From contig JAQUVM010000010.1 of NCBI GenBank assembly GCA_028693355.1, forward strand, positions 1-43,831: a stretch of DNA of 43,831 bases, given 5' to 3'. Within the stretch, counting starts at the first letter, position 1, and the number at the start of each line of letters is the position of its first letter. Made by a program: the position numbers and the translations under genes. This DNA comes from Burkholderiales bacterium (GTDB lineage: Bacteria > Pseudomonadota > Gammaproteobacteria > Burkholderiales > UBA11063). The notes beneath the pieces are model-generated. The model was not told where the DNA came from. It ran no database searches and saw nothing but the letters and a program-made list of their open reading frames with translations. Below, piece by piece: positions 1 through 9,797 of this stretch.

Positions 1-755
1 CCACCTATACAATAGCTCTCACCAATTTGACCTTTTTCATATGCCAAAATAATACCCTTTGCATGATCATCTACATACAACCAATCACGAATATTATCAC
101 CCTTACCATAAATAGGAAGTTCTTTACCCTGAAGAGCATTATTAATAACCAAAGGAATTAATTTCTCTGGAAAATGATATGGTCCATAATTATTAGTACA
201 ATTCGTAATAACAATTGGTAAATTATAGGTATGATACCAAGCTCTTACTAATAAATCACTACTCGCTTTCGAAGATGAATATGGGCTTCTAGGATCATAT
301 GAAGTCGTTTCGCTAAAGTAACCAGTGTCACCTAATGTACCAAATACTTCGTCTGTTGAAATATGTACAAACTTAAAGCTACTTTTATCGTCTAATTGAT
401 TATAATACTCTCTAGCACACTCTAATAAGTTATAAGTTCCAAGAATATTTGTTTGAATAAATTCACCAGGACCTGATATAGAGCGATCAACATGACTTTC
501 CGCAGCAAGATGTAAAATACCAACAGGATTATACTGCTTAAAAATACGGCTAATTCCAGCCTTATCACAAATGTCGACTTGCTCAAAAGTATAGTCTTTA
601 TTATCACTTACTTCTTTCAATGATTCTAAATTACCAGCATAGGTTAATTTATCAATATTTACTACATTATAATTACCATTTTTTACTAATTGACGAACAA
701 CTGATGAACCAATAAATCCAGCCCCACCAGTTACTAATAAAGTTTTTTTTGTCAT
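1..755 (-). CDS. rfbB: dTDP-glucose 4,6-dehydratase, 3' end cut by window edge
   Basis: The enzyme converts dTDP-glucose to dTDP-4-keto-6-deoxyglucose, the first committed step toward dTDP-rhamnose and related deoxysugars, in the cytoplasm. Reading from the ATG at 755, the frame stays open to position 1. It shows an N-terminal Rossmann motif ([10 protein letters not shown]), then [17 protein letters not shown], the YxxxK catalytic pair in [22 protein letters not shown] and RDWLYVDDH. This is the classic order for RfbB/RmlB of the extended short-chain dehydrogenase family. About 251 codons are visible, against roughly 340-360 in the full protein, so the C-terminus lies outside. It is the last visible gene of the rfbA-rfbC-rfbB run and starts 36 bases after rfbC stops. 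Identification is firm. Confidence 0.95.
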   Translation of the reverse strand, partial: MTKKTLLVTGGAGFIGSSVVRQLVKNGNYNVVNIDKLTYAGNLESLKEVSDNKDYTFEQVDICDKAGISRIFKQYNPVGILHLAAESHVDRSISGPGEFIQTNILGTYNLLECAREYYNQLDDKSSFKFVHISTDEVFGTLGDTGYFSETTSYDPRSPYSSSKASSDLLVRAWYHTYNLPIVITNCTNNYGPYHFPEKLIPLVINNALQGKELPIYGKGDNIRDWLYVDDHAKGIILAYEKGQIGESYCIG

Positions 756-791
756 ATCATACTCTTAATTTATTACTGTAAAATATAAAAG

Positions 792-1349
792 CTATAAACT
801 ATACTCAAAATTAATGTCCGCATCTTTTAACAAAGGTTGCTTTTTATCTTTTTCTGATAGTATTAAAGCATCTAATTTAGGCCATTTTATGCCAATTTCA
901 GGATCATCATACTTAATACCACGATCACAATCTGGCGCATATTCACCAGTAGTTTTATATAAAAACTCTGTATTATCTTCTAATGTCACAAAGCCATGTG
1001 CAAAACCCGCAGGAATCCATAACATTTGCTTATTCTCTTCGCTTAATTCATACCCAACCCACTTAGCAAATGTAGGAGAGCCTCTACGAATATCAACAGC
1101 TACATCAAATACAGAACCTTTTACACAACGAACTAGCTTTCCCTGAGCTTTAGGATCTAATTGATAATGTAAACCCCTTAAAACTCCTTTAGCTGATTTA
1201 GAATGATTATCTTGAATGAATTCTTCCATAATTCCATTTTCATGAAATAAAGATTTTCTATAACTTTCCATAAAAAAACCACGATCATCGCCAAATGATT
1301 TAGGTTTTATAAGAATAACATCAGAAATTTCTGTTCTTATAAATTCCAT
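792..1349 (-). CDS. rfbC: dTDP-4-dehydrorhamnose 3,5-epimerase
   Basis: This epimerase inverts C3 and C5 of dTDP-4-keto-6-deoxyglucose, the step after RfbB. The 185-residue length is normal for RmlC cupins. The sequence has DDRGFFMESY near residue 21 and RGLHYQ with the catalytic His at 61. It continues with DVAVDIRRGSPTF near 82-94, GFAHGF with His118, and FLYKTT with the conserved Tyr131. The ATG overlaps the rfbA stop by one base (TAATG), which suggests translational coupling. dTDP-4-dehydrorhamnose reductase (rfbD) is not visible here, so the final sugar may be rhamnose, with rfbD beyond the window edge, or another 6-deoxysugar. Confidence 0.95.
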   Translation of the reverse strand: MEFIRTEISDVILIKPKSFGDDRGFFMESYRKSLFHENGIMEEFIQDNHSKSAKGVLRGLHYQLDPKAQGKLVRCVKGSVFDVAVDIRRGSPTFAKWVGYELSEENKQMLWIPAGFAHGFVTLEDNTEFLYKTTGEYAPDCDRGIKYDDPEIGIKWPKLDALILSEKDKKQPLLKDADINFEYSL

Positions 1350-2230
1350 TATTTAACTATCTTTCTTAAATATTCAGCATAGGTTGATTTACCCATAGTT
1401 TTTACTTTCTCTCGTATTATCTCTTTAGTCAACCAACCTTTATGTAATGCAATTTCTTCAAGGCACGCTATTTTTATTCCTTGGCGATGTTCGACTGTTT
1501 GAATAAAATTAGATGCTTCAAGCAATGAATCATGTGTTCCTGTATCCAGCCAAGCGAAACCACGCTTCATTGTGACTACACTTAGATTACCTTCTTCAAG
1601 GTAAATCTTATTCAAATCAGTAATCTCCAACTCTCCTCGAGATGAAGGTTTTACCTTCTTTGCATTTGCAACAACATTCTTGTCATAAAAATATAATCCA
1701 GTTACAGCAAAATCTGATTTAGGATTTGTGGGTTTTTCTTCTAAACTTACAGCTCGTCTATTTGCATCAAACTCAACTACACCATAGCGTTCTGGATCAG
1801 AAACTTGATATGCAAATACTGTCGCACCACTCTTTGTTTGAGCTGATTTTAATAATTCAGTCATACCACTACCATAGTACATATTATCACCAAGTATTAA
1901 ACATGCTGGAGAACCATTTAAAAACTCTTCACCAATCAGAAATGCTTGTGCTAAACCATCAGGACTTTCTTGCACTGCGTAACTAAGTTTAATTCCCCAT
2001 TGAGTTCCGTCTCCTAACAATTGTTCGAAACGCCCAATATCTTGTGGGGTAGAAATAATTAAAATCTCACGAATTTCAGCTAGCATTAAAATAGATAAAG
2101 GATAATAAATCATTGGTTTATCATAAACAGGTAATAATTGCTTAGATATAACTTGAGTTGCTGGATGTAAACGAGTACCGCTACCACCAGCTAAAATTAT
2201 CCCTTTGTATTGACTTTGATTCATATTCAT
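1349..2230 (-). CDS. rfbA: glucose-1-phosphate thymidylyltransferase
   Basis: The enzyme makes dTDP-glucose from dTTP and glucose-1-phosphate and opens the dTDP-deoxysugar pathway. The 293-residue length is typical. It carries the nucleotidyltransferase signature [11 protein letters not shown] at about 13-23, [16 protein letters not shown] near 31-46, the metal-binding LGDNMYYG, and the product-site segment EEKPTNP. The C-terminus has the usual [12 protein letters not shown] block. It sits six bases downstream of the WlbA-like gene and overlaps rfbC by one base, so all four genes are probably one transcript. An ATG follows two codons into the frame (MNM), and either could be used. Identification is firm. 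Confidence 0.96.
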   Translation of the reverse strand: MNMNQSQYKGIILAGGSGTRLHPATQVISKQLLPVYDKPMIYYPLSILMLAEIREILIISTPQDIGRFEQLLGDGTQWGIKLSYAVQESPDGLAQAFLIGEEFLNGSPACLILGDNMYYGSGMTELLKSAQTKSGATVFAYQVSDPERYGVVEFDANRRAVSLEEKPTNPKSDFAVTGLYFYDKNVVANAKKVKPSSRGELEITDLNKIYLEEGNLSVVTMKRGFAWLDTGTHDSLLEASNFIQTVEHRQGIKIACLEEIALHKGWLTKEIIREKVKTMGKSTYAEYLRKIVK

Positions 2231-2236
2231 GTCCTA

Positions 2237-3298
2237 CTAATATGTTAAAGGTAACGAAACTTTTTTTCCATCTCTAGCAGAAAGATATATTGCAATCAAT
2301 AGTTCTAAAGATCTTAATCCTTCACGACCGTCAGTTAATGCTTCTTCTTTACCTTGTAAAGTTGCAATCACATTCGCATAATATAAAGGATGACCAAACC
2401 CGTAAACAGACGTAGTTGCATAATTCGCAGTTCTAATTTCATCATCCTTAGGTTGTTTATCAGCAAACTCCCAATGATCTATTTGATTTACCGCTAAACC
2501 ACCAATTTTTACAGTTCCATTTTCACCTAGAATAGTAATAGAACCCTCCAAATTTTTTGGGTATGTTAGCATTGAAACATTCATAGTGCCTAAGGCACCA
2601 CTACGATATTTAATCGCAACAACTCCGCTATCCTCAGTTTCGATGTTACGAGCTAGTGTAGCTGTATAACTCTGCACTGACTCTACAGAACCAATTAACC
2701 ACTCCATTAAATCAACATAATGCGAAGCTTGATTCATAAATGCTCCACCATCAAACTCCCAAGTTCCGCGCCATGAATCATTATCATAATATTCTTGCGG
2801 ACGAGTCCAAAACACATTACAAGCGACAGAATATATTCTACCAAAACGGCCGTCTTCAATTGCTTTCTTAACTAACTGTATAGTTGCATTTCTACGATTT
2901 TGCTTAACTACAAATAATCTAACACCAGCCCTATCACAGGCCTTAACCATCTCAATACCATCACTCATCTTTGTTGCCATTGGTTTCTCTGTTACTACAT
3001 GATACCCAGCCTCTGCACACTGTATAGTTTGCATTGGGTGTAAACCGCTTGGCGTAGTTAAAATAACAATATCAAATCCACCAGCTTCAAGCATATCGTG
3101 TAAATTATAGTAAGCTTTAGCCCCATATTTGTTAGCTGCCGCATCAGCTCTATCTCTATTATTATCACATGTAGCAACTAATTCACAATCTTTAGGATAT
3201 TGCTCTAACGCTCCAAAATGATTGGCTGAAATCCTGCCACACCCAACAATAGCAAATTTTATTTTATGCCCATTAATTGCCTGATATTTATTTAACAT
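2237..3298 (-). CDS. wlbA: Gfo/Idh/MocA oxidoreductase, WlbA/WbpB-like UDP-GlcNAcA 3-dehydrogenase
   Basis: This is an NAD(P)-dependent sugar dehydrogenase of 353 residues. The N-terminal Rossmann fold shows IVGCGRIS (about 17-24) and TTPSGLHP. The family motif EKP is at 104-106, followed by WTRPQEYYDNDSWRGTWEF and FMNQASHYVDLMEWLIG in the substrate domain. That last block is characteristic of WlbA/WbpB enzymes, which oxidise C3 of UDP-N-acetylglucosaminuronic acid on the way to diacetamido-uronic acids of O-antigens. The substrate assignment is inferred from resemblance, and a related sugar is possible. The ATG has AAGGA eight bases upstream. It is the first gene of the rfb run. The partner aminotransferase and acetyltransferase are not visible. 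Confidence 0.8.
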   Translation of the reverse strand: MLNKYQAINGHKIKFAIVGCGRISANHFGALEQYPKDCELVATCDNNRDRADAAANKYGAKAYYNLHDMLEAGGFDIVILTTPSGLHPMQTIQCAEAGYHVVTEKPMATKMSDGIEMVKACDRAGVRLFVVKQNRRNATIQLVKKAIEDGRFGRIYSVACNVFWTRPQEYYDNDSWRGTWEFDGGAFMNQASHYVDLMEWLIGSVESVQSYTATLARNIETEDSGVVAIKYRSGALGTMNVSMLTYPKNLEGSITILGENGTVKIGGLAVNQIDHWEFADKQPKDDEIRTANYATTSVYGFGHPLYYANVIATLQGKEEALTDGREGLRSLELLIAIYLSARDGKKVSLPLTY

Positions 3299-3328
3299 AC
3301 AGTTATCCTTTTGTTAAAATTTTTCATC

Positions 3329-3357
3329 ATTATACTACATAATTATAGATGCTATAA
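3329..3357 (-). promoter_or_regulatory. possible promoter of the nucleotide-sugar operon
   Basis: A perfect TATAAT hexamer lies at 3334-3329 on the minus strand, about 30 bases before the wlbA start. The candidate -35 about 17 bases upstream (TTATAG) is weak. It lies between the nuoN terminator and wlbA, where a new promoter would be needed. The call is by pattern only. Confidence 0.35.
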
Positions 3358-3389
3358 AAAAAGCCACGTTGCTTATGCTACATGGCTTT
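3356..3389 (-). terminator. intrinsic terminator after nuoN
   Basis: On the minus strand a 10-bp stem (3380-3389 with 3360-3369, one G-U pair) encloses a loop that can form two more GC pairs, followed by a run of T. It begins about 20 bases after the nuoN stop. It separates the complex I operon from the nucleotide-sugar operon, which runs the same way. Confidence 0.8.
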
Positions 3390-3408
3390 CCTTTTATAAA
3401 AGATAAAT

Positions 3409-4845
3409 TTACCCAATAAATTTTTGGCAATAATCAATCAAATAACTAGGGAAAATGCCGATCACTAATAACATTAATGTATTAAGAACTAATAATACTT
3501 TAGTACCAACACAAATATTAGCTACTTGTATATCTTTAACTTTTTCATCAAAATACATTGCTTTAACTACACGTATGTAATAGAAAGCACCAATTAAAGA
3601 CATAATCACGGCAAATACCGCAACCCAAGTTAATCCAGTATTTACTAAAGCAGCTAAAATTTTAAATTTAGCATAAAATCCAACCAAAGGAGGAATACCT
3701 GCCATCGAGAACATAGTTAACATTAATAAGAATGCATAAACTGGATGTGAGCTACTTAACCCTTTTAGGTCATCAATACTTTCACACTCAAAACCATCTT
3801 TTGATAATGCAGTTAAAATACCAAATGTAGCCAATGCTGTAATTGAATAAGTAATTACATAGAATAAAGTTGAAGTAATACCATCAACACTTACAACAAT
3901 AAATCCAAGTGCTACAAATCCCATATGAGATATAGTTGAATAACCTAGCATACGTTTAATATTAGTTTGCGCAATAGCAATTATATTTCCAAAAAATAAC
4001 GAGAGCATTGCAAGAACTAATAACATAATAGTCCAGTACATACTTAATAATACTAAACCACCAACTAAGAAACGAATCATGAAAACAACCGCAGCTATCT
4101 TAGTTAAGCTACCTATCATTGTAGTCACAGCTAAAGGAGAACCTTCATAAACATCTGGAATCCACATATGAAATGGTACTAAACCAAGCTTAAATACTAA
4201 ACCTGCTACCACAAAGGCCAGACCAAATGTCAAAAGAGGACTAATACCTTGTTCTTGTGAAGCTAACATAGAGCGAACTATTAACTCCAACTGAAGATTA
4301 CCACCTGTTGCGCCATATATAAATGAGATACCATATAATAATATACCAGAAGCTAATGCACCAAGAATGAAAAATTTCATAGCTGATTCTGTAGCTTTAA
4401 CATTATCACGTTGTAAAGCAATTAAACCATATAAAGCTAATGATAATAATTCTAAGCCGACATATAAAACAATCATATTATCTGCAGAGATCATAACCAT
4501 CATACCCAAGATTGCAAAAAGCAAAATTGCATAAAATTCGCCTGGGTTTATTTCTTTATCAATAATATAACGTCTCACATAAATAACCGCTACAAACGAT
4601 AATATATATGTAAATAATTTTGTGCCTGTTGCCAAGCTATCTAAAATAAACATATCATTAAATGTAAGTTGTGTACTTGGAGAACTTACATGTATTTGTA
4701 ATACAAAACAACCAATAAGAGTTAACAAAGTAAGAACTGTAATTACAGACTTCTTAGCACTAAATGCATCTACTAAAAGAATTATAATGGTCATTAATGC
4801 CATAAATATTTCTGGTAGAACAGGAAATAAATTAGGATAAGTCAT
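3409..4845 (-). CDS. nuoN: NADH-quinone oxidoreductase subunit N
   Basis: This is one of the three antiporter-like membrane subunits of complex I and carries part of the proton translocation path. The 478 residues are almost entirely hydrophobic helices. The conserved core includes YVGLELLSLALYGLIA with the channel glutamate, KLGLVPFHMWIPDVYEG with the channel lysine, and KRMLGYSTISHMGF. The ATG follows AGTAGGTAAAGAT. It is the last gene of the operon, 12 bases after nuoM, and is followed by the terminator at 3356-3389. Identification is firm. Confidence 0.97.
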   Translation of the reverse strand: MTYPNLFPVLPEIFMALMTIIILLVDAFSAKKSVITVLTLLTLIGCFVLQIHVSSPSTQLTFNDMFILDSLATGTKLFTYILSFVAVIYVRRYIIDKEINPGEFYAILLFAILGMMVMISADNMIVLYVGLELLSLALYGLIALQRDNVKATESAMKFFILGALASGILLYGISFIYGATGGNLQLELIVRSMLASQEQGISPLLTFGLAFVVAGLVFKLGLVPFHMWIPDVYEGSPLAVTTMIGSLTKIAAVVFMIRFLVGGLVLLSMYWTIMLLVLAMLSLFFGNIIAIAQTNIKRMLGYSTISHMGFVALGFIVVSVDGITSTLFYVITYSITALATFGILTALSKDGFECESIDDLKGLSSSHPVYAFLLMLTMFSMAGIPPLVGFYAKFKILAALVNTGLTWVAVFAVIMSLIGAFYYIRVVKAMYFDEKVKDIQVANICVGTKVLLVLNTLMLLVIGIFPSYLIDYCQKFIG

Positions 4846-4857
4846 ATCTTTACCTAC

Positions 4858-6348
4858 TTAAATTTTGCTAATTGCAGCTTGATTAATTAATAATTCAACC
4901 GAAGTATGCATTTTAGACACAAATAAATCCGGATAAACACCCATACCGATAACAGCAATTGCAAGCACGGCTAAAATAATAAATTCACGAGCAGTAACGT
5001 CTGGCATCTCTGCAACATGAGAATTAGTCACTTCACCAAATATCACTTTTTTATACATCCAAAGGGTATATCCTGCTCCAATAATCAATGTTAATCCAGC
5101 TAAAGCAGCTGAAATAAAGCTAGTTTGAACAGCTCCCATGATAACCATAAACTCACCAGCAAAACCAGAAGTACCAGGTAAACCAGCATTTGCCATTGAG
5201 AATAACATAAAGAACGCTGCAAAAATTGGCATTTTATTTACTACACCACCATAATCAGCTATATTACGCGAGTGAACACGATCATACATAACACCGATAC
5301 AGAAGAACATAGCTGCGGATACAAAACCATGTGAAATCATTTGTGTAATTGCACCTTCGACTGCCCATTTATTTAATGTACCATTCGCCATTAAGAAACA
5401 ACCTAATGTTACAAAACCCATATGAGAAATCGAAGAATAAGCTACCAGTTTTTTCATATCTTTTTGTACTAATGCGACTAAACCGATATAAACAATTGCA
5501 ATTAACGATAAAATAACCATAACGCCAGCTAACTCACGAGAAGCATCTGGAACTATAGGTAAAATAAAACGTAAGAAGCCATAACCACCAATTTTAAGTG
5601 TAATAGCGGCAAGTACCATTGAACCGCCTGTTGGCGCTTCTGGATGGGCATCTGGTAACCACGTATGCAATGGCCACATAGGGACTTTCACCGCAAATGA
5701 CATAAAAAATGCAATAAATAATAATGTTTGTACACCCATTGTTAGAGGTAATTTATAATAACTTAATATTTCAAAGCTACCATTACTTTGGAAGAACAAG
5801 TAGATCAACGCTACCAACATTAATAAAGATCCAATTAAAGTATATAAGAAGAACTTAATCGCTGCATAAACACGATTTGTACTACCCCAAACACCGATAA
5901 TTAAATACATTGGAATAAGCATTGCTTCAAAGAACACATAAAAAAGAATAGCATCTAATGCGCAGAATGATCCTGAGATAAACCCAGTCATCATTAAAAA
6001 CATTGCATTATAAAGTGCTACTTTATGTTTAATTACTTTAAATCCAGCTAAAACAACTAAAATAGTTACAAAATTATTTAGCATCACAAATGGCATTGAA
6101 ATACCATCAACACCTAAATGATAGTTGATATTAAAGTTTGGTACCCATTGTGCAACCTCTTCAAACTGCATAGCTTGTTGATTTGGATCAAAATGGCAAA
6201 ACATTAATACTGAAAATATAAAAGCAATTACTGCTCCTAATAAAGAGAAGTAACGTGCTAAACAATCATTTTTGCTAAACAATACTAAGGTTATGAAGCC
6301 AAATACTATTGGTGTCCATATCGTTAAACTTAATAAATAATTCATCAT
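4858..6348 (-). CDS. nuoM: NADH-quinone oxidoreductase subunit M
   Basis: An antiporter-like membrane subunit of complex I of 496 residues. The motifs include YHLGVDGISMPFV near residue 76-88, FYVFFEAMLIPMYLIIG with the essential glutamate of transmembrane helix 5, and KVPMWPLHTWLPDAHPEAP. KLVAYSSISHMGF follows. Two adjacent ATG codons open the gene, with AAGGA about ten bases upstream, so the start could be either. It lies 13 bases after nuoL. Nothing is unusual in length or motif content. Confidence 0.97.
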   Translation of the reverse strand: MMNYLLSLTIWTPIVFGFITLVLFSKNDCLARYFSLLGAVIAFIFSVLMFCHFDPNQQAMQFEEVAQWVPNFNINYHLGVDGISMPFVMLNNFVTILVVLAGFKVIKHKVALYNAMFLMMTGFISGSFCALDAILFYVFFEAMLIPMYLIIGVWGSTNRVYAAIKFFLYTLIGSLLMLVALIYLFFQSNGSFEILSYYKLPLTMGVQTLLFIAFFMSFAVKVPMWPLHTWLPDAHPEAPTGGSMVLAAITLKIGGYGFLRFILPIVPDASRELAGVMVILSLIAIVYIGLVALVQKDMKKLVAYSSISHMGFVTLGCFLMANGTLNKWAVEGAITQMISHGFVSAAMFFCIGVMYDRVHSRNIADYGGVVNKMPIFAAFFMLFSMANAGLPGTSGFAGEFMVIMGAVQTSFISAALAGLTLIIGAGYTLWMYKKVIFGEVTNSHVAEMPDVTAREFIILAVLAIAVIGMGVYPDLFVSKMHTSVELLINQAAISKI

Positions 6349-6361
6349 TTAAATCTAATCC

Positions 6362-8359
6362 TTAGTGTAAAATTAAACTAGTACAGAAGGTTAATAAAAT
6401 TAACACTCCAAGCACCATATATGTTGCGGCACTATTAACATAACCAGTTTGCATCTTGCGGAATATACGAGAGCAGAAAGCTACAAGACGAGCTGATCCG
6501 TTTACAATAATTCCATCAATTAATAACACATCACCAATTGACCATAATACGCGCCCTAAGCCACGAGCAATAGGAGCCAATATATTGATAAATAAATCAT
6601 CCATAAAGTATTTACGTTCCATTACATAGATAAATGGTTTAAATATTGTCTTTATGATAGAAACAAAAGTAGGAGATTTATGTGCAATAAATGCTGCCAA
6701 AATACCTGAGAGTGCTAAATATACAGGCAGAGTAGTTAAACTATGAGCCAACATACCTACTGTGTTTACAGGTTCTTCTTCTAAGAATTTAGTATAAAAA
6801 TCTGCATTAAATACTACATTATGAAAGAATTCACCAGGAACAAATTTATCAAATGCTAACCATCCAATAATAGCAGATGGAATAGACAACAATACCAATG
6901 GTAATGTTATTACCCATGGAGATTCTTTTGGTTCAACTGGTCCATGGTGGTCATCATGAGCATGAGCATCATGATGATCATCATTCGCATCACGGAAACG
7001 CTCGCGACCATGGAAAGTCATAAATAATTGGCGGAAGCTATAGCACGCTGTAACAAATACAGCAGCATACACACTAAACACCACAAAGCTACCACCAAAC
7101 ATGCCATGCTCATGGAAGTTAGTTGCTGCTTCCAAAATAAGATCTTTTGAGAAGAAACCTGCAAACGGAGGAATACCAGCTAATGCTAAATTACCAATAA
7201 TCGTTACAACATATGTAATTGGCATATATTTCCATAAACCGCCCATTTTGCGCATGTCTTGTTCATGATGCATAGCTACGATTACAGAACCTGCAGCTAA
7301 AAATAATAACGCTTTAAAGAATGCATGTGTCATTAGATGGAAAATACCAACTGTATAAGCACCACATCCTAAAGCCACAGCCATATATCCTAATTGAGAT
7401 AAAGTAGAATATGCAACCACACGTTTAATATCATTTTGAATTAGACCCAATAGACCTAAGAATAGAGCATTAATAGCACCAATAATTGCAATAACAGACA
7501 ATGCTGTTGGAGACAAATTATATAATGGAGATAAGCGAGCTACCATAAAGATACCAGCTGTAACCATCGTTGCCGCATGAATTAATGCAGAAATAGGTGT
7601 TGGACCTTCCATTGAATCAGGAAGCCAAACATGAAGTGGAAATTGTGCCGATTTACCCATTGCCCCAACAAAAAGCAATAAACAAACAACTGTAATTGCA
7701 CTCCAACCAGTATTAAAGAATGTAACCCCTGTAATTGAATCTAATTTTGCAAATACTTCAGCATAATTCAAAGTGCCAAAATAATACAATACTAAACCAA
7801 TACCAAGTAAAAAACCTAAATCCCCGATACGGTTAATTAAAAAGGCTTTTAAGTTAGCAAATACGGCTGATTCTTTTTTGAAATAGAAACCAATTAACAA
7901 ATATGATACTAAACCAACACCTTCCCAACCAAAGAACAATTGGATAAAGTTGTTTGACATTACAAGCATAATCATCATAAATGTAAACAATGAAATATAA
8001 CTGAAGAATCTGCTATAGCCATCTTCATGTTCCATATAACCAATTGTGTAAATATGAACCATTAATGATACAGAAGTTACAACTGTCAACATCATAGCGG
8101 TTAAACTATCAACTAAAATACCAACAGAATAAGTTTGGTCACCAACGCTTAACCATGTATATAATGGTCCATCATAAGATAAACCTTGATTTAATACTTG
8201 ATTTAATAACACATAAGACGATATTGTTGAAACTAATACACCCAAGATTGTCAAACAGTGACTTGCTCGTTTACCTATAGCAAAACCAAACAAACCAACT
8301 ATCGTTGATGCAATCAAAGGCGATAGGATAATCGTCAAATACAAAGGAATCCCTGTCAT
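6362..8359 (-). CDS. nuoL: NADH-quinone oxidoreductase subunit L
   Basis: This is the distal antiporter-like subunit of complex I, with the long lateral helix at its C-terminus. The 665-residue length is normal. It shows FFGWEGVGLVSYLLIGFYF, KSAQFPLHVWLPDSMEGPTP and KRVVAYSTLSQLGYM. A cytoplasmic or loop segment near residues 457-472 is rich in His and Asp (DDHHDAHAHDDHH), a feature common in proteobacterial NuoL but of unclear role. The ATG has GGGGA eight bases upstream, and the gene lies 14 bases after nuoK. Confidence 0.97.
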   Translation of the reverse strand: MTGIPLYLTIILSPLIASTIVGLFGFAIGKRASHCLTILGVLVSTISSYVLLNQVLNQGLSYDGPLYTWLSVGDQTYSVGILVDSLTAMMLTVVTSVSLMVHIYTIGYMEHEDGYSRFFSYISLFTFMMIMLVMSNNFIQLFFGWEGVGLVSYLLIGFYFKKESAVFANLKAFLINRIGDLGFLLGIGLVLYYFGTLNYAEVFAKLDSITGVTFFNTGWSAITVVCLLLFVGAMGKSAQFPLHVWLPDSMEGPTPISALIHAATMVTAGIFMVARLSPLYNLSPTALSVIAIIGAINALFLGLLGLIQNDIKRVVAYSTLSQLGYMAVALGCGAYTVGIFHLMTHAFFKALLFLAAGSVIVAMHHEQDMRKMGGLWKYMPITYVVTIIGNLALAGIPPFAGFFSKDLILEAATNFHEHGMFGGSFVVFSVYAAVFVTACYSFRQLFMTFHGRERFRDANDDHHDAHAHDDHHGPVEPKESPWVITLPLVLLSIPSAIIGWLAFDKFVPGEFFHNVVFNADFYTKFLEEEPVNTVGMLAHSLTTLPVYLALSGILAAFIAHKSPTFVSIIKTIFKPFIYVMERKYFMDDLFINILAPIARGLGRVLWSIGDVLLIDGIIVNGSARLVAFCSRIFRKMQTGYVNSAATYMVLGVLILLTFCTSLILH

Positions 8360-8373
8360 TTATATATTCCCCA

Positions 8374-8679
8374 TTAACCCTTAAGTTTATCCATATCTTG
8401 AACATTAATTGATCTTAAATTTCTAAATAAGATAATTAATATTGCCAAGCCAATAGCTGATTCTGCTGCTGCTACCGTTAAGGTAAAGAAGACAAAAATC
8501 TGCCCCGCGATATTATGCAAAAATGTCGAGAATGTCACAAAATTAAAATTAACTGCCAGTAACATTAACTCAATAGACATTAGCACAACAATGATATTCT
8601 TGCGATTCAAGAAAATACCCATTATTGATAAAGCAAATAAAATTGCTGACAATACTAGGTAATGTGTCATTCCGATCAT
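8374..8679 (-). CDS. nuoK: NADH-quinone oxidoreductase subunit K
   Basis: A 101-residue, three-helix membrane subunit of complex I that forms part of the half-channel next to NuoJ and NuoN. The family block [19 protein letters not shown] contains the conserved membrane glutamate, and a second glutamate lies in [12 protein letters not shown]. The ATG overlaps the nuoJ stop (ATGA) and has GGAG upstream, which suggests coupled translation. Met4 is a possible alternative start. Confidence 0.96.
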   Translation of the reverse strand: MIGMTHYLVLSAILFALSIMGIFLNRKNIIVVLMSIELMLLAVNFNFVTFSTFLHNIAGQIFVFFTLTVAAAESAIGLAILIILFRNLRSINVQDMDKLKG

Positions 8680-9293
8680 TGTTTTTCTCCTTGCTGCTCA
8701 ATTTCTGCATCCATTTTTACCATAGTAAAACGAGTTTTGCTATCAACTGATACTTGCTTACTAATATTTTGATATTTTGCTGCTTTATCTGATTTGCGTA
8801 AAGTTAAAGCAACAGCTACTACCAACCCTAATAACAAAACTAACGAAGCAAGCTCAACTGGATATGAGTACTGAGTATATAATACCCAACCCAATACATT
8901 TGAATTACTAAGTGTAGTTTCCGGATCTGCATTAGCCACAGCAGTTATTTGTGGATTTTGTAAAATAACTAAAATCATTTCTGCTGATGCAACTAAACCC
9001 AATAATAATGCTAGAGGTAAGTTTTTCCAAAATCCATTACGTAATGATTCGACATCAACATCAAGCATCATTACCACGAATAAGAAAAGCACCATTACTG
9101 CGCCTACATATACCAAAATCAGTGTTAGAGCCAAAAACTCTGCTCCCAACATCATCCATAAACAGCTAGCTGTTACAAATGCAAGCACTAAATACAATGC
9201 TGCATGTACAGGGTTTTTTGCTGTAATTACGCGTAAACCACAAAACAATAGTATCGCAGAAAATACGTAAAATAAAATGCTTGTAATATCCAT
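8676..9293 (-). CDS. nuoJ: NADH-quinone oxidoreductase subunit J
   Basis: A five-helix membrane subunit of complex I, 205 residues. Recognisable blocks are [38 protein letters not shown] with the pi-bulge region, and [19 protein letters not shown]. The C-terminal tail after about residue 170 is charged and less conserved. The ATG has AGAGG upstream. The stop overlaps the nuoK start by four bases. Confidence 0.96.
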   Translation of the reverse strand: MDITSILFYVFSAILLFCGLRVITAKNPVHAALYLVLAFVTASCLWMMLGAEFLALTLILVYVGAVMVLFLFVVMMLDVDVESLRNGFWKNLPLALLLGLVASAEMILVILQNPQITAVANADPETTLSNSNVLGWVLYTQYSYPVELASLVLLLGLVVAVALTLRKSDKAAKYQNISKQVSVDSKTRFTMVKMDAEIEQQGEKQ

Positions 9294-9306
9294 TATTTAC
9301 CTCTTT

Positions 9307-9786
9307 CTAGCGATACAACTGATCTGCTTCTTTTGATTTAGCAATAATACTTTCATATTTATCACCAATAGCTAGAAGCATTTCTTTAGTATAAAATAAG
9401 TCGCCACGCTTTTCACCATGGTACTCATGAATTGGAGTTTCAACAATTGCATCCACTGGGCAAGCTTCCTCACAAAAGCCACAAAATATACATTTTGTTA
9501 AGTCAATATCATAACGCGTAGTACGGCGAGTACCATCATCACGTTCATGAATATCGATTGTAATTGCCACAGCTGGACAAACAGCCTCACATAATTTACA
9601 GCCAATACAACGCTCTTCGCCATTTGGATATCGACGTAGTGCATGTAATGCTCTAAAACGAGGAGATAATGGAGTTTTTTCTTCTGGATAGAAAATTGTT
9701 GGCTTAGGTCTAAGCATAACTTTCCACGTCAGAGCAAGACCCTTTGCCAACTCCGTCAAGAAAAACGTTTTTATAAATTTCTTCAT
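9307..9786 (-). CDS. nuoI: NADH-quinone oxidoreductase subunit I (two 4Fe-4S)
   Basis: The peripheral-arm subunit that carries clusters N6a and N6b. Two ferredoxin motifs are intact: Cys60, 63, 66, 70 and Cys99, 102, 105, 109, numbered from the ATG at 9786. I chose this ATG (MKKFIKTF) over a TTG seven codons upstream. AAGGA sits eight bases before it, and the longer form would run into the end of nuoH. The chosen start gives 159 residues, close to the usual length. It follows nuoH by 11 bases. Confidence 0.96.
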   Translation of the reverse strand: MKKFIKTFFLTELAKGLALTWKVMLRPKPTIFYPEEKTPLSPRFRALHALRRYPNGEERCIGCKLCEAVCPAVAITIDIHERDDGTRRTTRYDIDLTKCIFCGFCEEACPVDAIVETPIHEYHGEKRGDLFYTKEMLLAIGDKYESIIAKSKEADQLYR

Positions 9787-9797
9787 TGCTTTAATCC

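Noticed and set aside
814-1146. 110-codon plus-strand frame over rfbC
   Set aside because: It is fully antisense to rfbC, whose catalytic residues are intact on the other strand.
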